Source: Oppiella nova
Lineage: Eukaryota > Arthropoda > Arachnida > Sarcoptiformes > Oppiidae
Direction: 5' to 3'
Assembly: GCA_905397405.1 (NCBI GenBank)
Contig: CAJPVJ010000829.1
Coordinates: 1-20,128, forward strand
Length of the DNA stretch: 20,128 bases
Below the pieces are notes generated by a model. It saw nothing but the letters and a program-made list of their open reading frames with translations. It had not been told where the DNA came from and did no database searches. A program made the translations under genes and the position numbers. Of the stretch, positions 19,224 through 20,128 are shown piece by piece; positions within the stretch are counted from its first letter, which is position 1; each line of letters starts with the position of its first letter.

Positions 19224-19239
19224 ATGGGATGGGACGGGG
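19221..19239 (+). other. G-quadruplex motif
   Basis: The sequence GGGATGGGATGGGACGGGG has four runs of at least three G with two-base loops, a textbook intramolecular quadruplex. It directly follows the GA run and is conspicuous in AT-rich DNA. Whether it forms in the cell is inference. Confidence 0.85.
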
Positions 19240-20066
19240 AGGCGAACTAATAAATGAGTTCAAAAATGACATTGAGATTAGTCTTCAGATTTGATGGCAC
19301 TTCTCATCACACAAGTCAAGGATCTATAGAGAAATGAGAACTACTTTTTTGGCCATAAATTTCCAATCAAATTATTAATACATTTAAAGTAAGTATTATT
19401 TTCTTATTTTTCGAGACAATTATTTATTTCGCAAAATAAGGTAAAAGTAAAAAATGCTTGGTCATTAAATGAATACAAAAAATTAATTAATTAACAATCT
19501 GCTTTTATTTATATAGGGAGGTTTGAAAGTTTACTATAAAATTGAAAACACATTTTTGCGTAAAATTTCAGTTAAGGATTGACGCCCAAAAACACTTCGT
19601 TTGGCTCTTATCTTATCTCTGAATTTATATTTATTTTTCATCTTTTTTAAAGAAATAATTCCTTATAAATATCACCGAAAAATATATAATATATATTCAT
19701 TTAGTTTATATTTTATGTTTATTTGATTGGAGGTAATCACTGAATTTGAATATATTTGCCATACTTTTCATGCTTTAATCACAGATAATAACTATAATAT
19801 AATTGCAACGAAACTAAATATTATGTTTTGTTTGTAATTATTTCAAAATTTACTCCACATTTATATGGGATTTAACTTTAAATGTAATCAAATAAGGGGA
19901 CAGAAGAGAATGACTAACAAATGGTTGTCTAAATGAGATGAATCTATTTTATGTTAGATATGATATGCCATTTAGATATTAAACTATAGATATATGGCTT
20001 GCTATCTAAATGTCATATTTATGGCTATTTTTGTGACATTTCTTTCCTTTTCAGTTCCGAGTTATG
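19240..20066. other. AT-rich interior of the terminal inverted repeat
   Basis: No gene is visible. An imperfect hairpin pairs 19963-19978 with 20003-20018 (15 of 16 positions, 24-base loop). In this composition it may be chance. Confidence 0.45.
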
Positions 20067-20128
20067 CTCTCTCTCTCTCTCGTAATTATGATATTTTTGA
20101 GACTGAATAGAGATAGTGCTAGCTAAAT

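Larger units (their letters stand above)
19133..20128. repeat. Inverted repeat closing the window, arms of about 62 bp with GA/TC inner ends
   Basis: 19133-19179 is the exact reverse complement of 20082-20128 (47 of 47). The match continues through a GA run on the left and a TC run on the right (20067-20081). The right arm ends exactly at the last base of the window. The 872 bases between hold a G-quadruplex motif and AT-rich sequence but no transposase. Confidence 0.92.

Noticed and set aside
19963-20018. miRNA-like hairpin
   Set aside because: The stem is only 16 bp in AT-rich sequence, shorter than a pre-miRNA stem, and can arise by chance.
1-20128. CRISPR arrays, operons, rRNA, bacterial promoters and ribosome binding sites
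   Set aside because: Repeats here are microsatellites, minisatellites and local duplications without spacer structure, and the sequence has no prokaryotic gene organisation.

Overview
The window reads as non-coding, strongly AT-rich animal DNA. It has long (GA)n/(TC)n microsatellites, GC-richer islands of a few hundred bases, many duplications, no operon-like gene packing and no long open frame. The style suits an arthropod, perhaps a mite or another chelicerate, but that is a weak inference from composition alone.

Only one piece of coding sequence is convincing. On the minus strand, 14612 to 14558 encodes MSRRKQSHPKPLKLADSK and stops at a consensus splice donor (C^GTAAGT). MSRRKQ at the extreme N-terminus is the NuRD/RBBP4-binding tag of the BCL11, SALL and FOG (ZFPM) zinc-finger transcription factors. 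The 55-nt coding exon ending in phase 1 fits BCL11 best from memory. I therefore read the window as the 5' end of a developmental regulator: exon 1 and its 5' flank lie at about 14558-14790, sequence further right is upstream, and sequence to the left is first intron. No zinc-finger exon is visible, so the intron probably runs past position 1.

Layout: 1-1001 is a dispersed repeat that recurs at 7290-8281. 1002-2050 is a tandem duplication of about 525 bp, and 2347-2846 one of about 250 bp. 3376-3960 is a GC-richer, GA-rich island with a TATA-like box on the minus strand. A transposon-like terminal repeat lies at 4471-4504. 5305-6337 is a tandem duplication of about 518 bp. 8683-8753 is a GA tract plus minisatellite. 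9252-10240 is a nested direct and inverted repeat with arms of about 199 bp bounded by GA/TC tracts. 10240-10560 is another GC-richer patch. 11019-11273 is a tandem duplication. 11340-14557 is mainly AT-rich, then comes exon 1, then a GC-richer upstream patch at 14930-15310. 15310-20128 is AT-rich, with a C-rich island at 17173-17210, a G-quadruplex motif at 19221-19239, and an inverted repeat joining 19133-19194 to 20067-20128.

Part of the repeat structure may not be biological. Three unrelated tandem duplications share a 128-bp period with exact copies of 127-128 bp, and the window starts and ends at repeat boundaries. This is what k-mer assembly joins look like. I found no new multi-gene system. 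The leads worth following are the MSRRKQ exon, the islands sharing the word GCACTGGTA, and the GA/TC-bounded palindromes, once assembly error is excluded.
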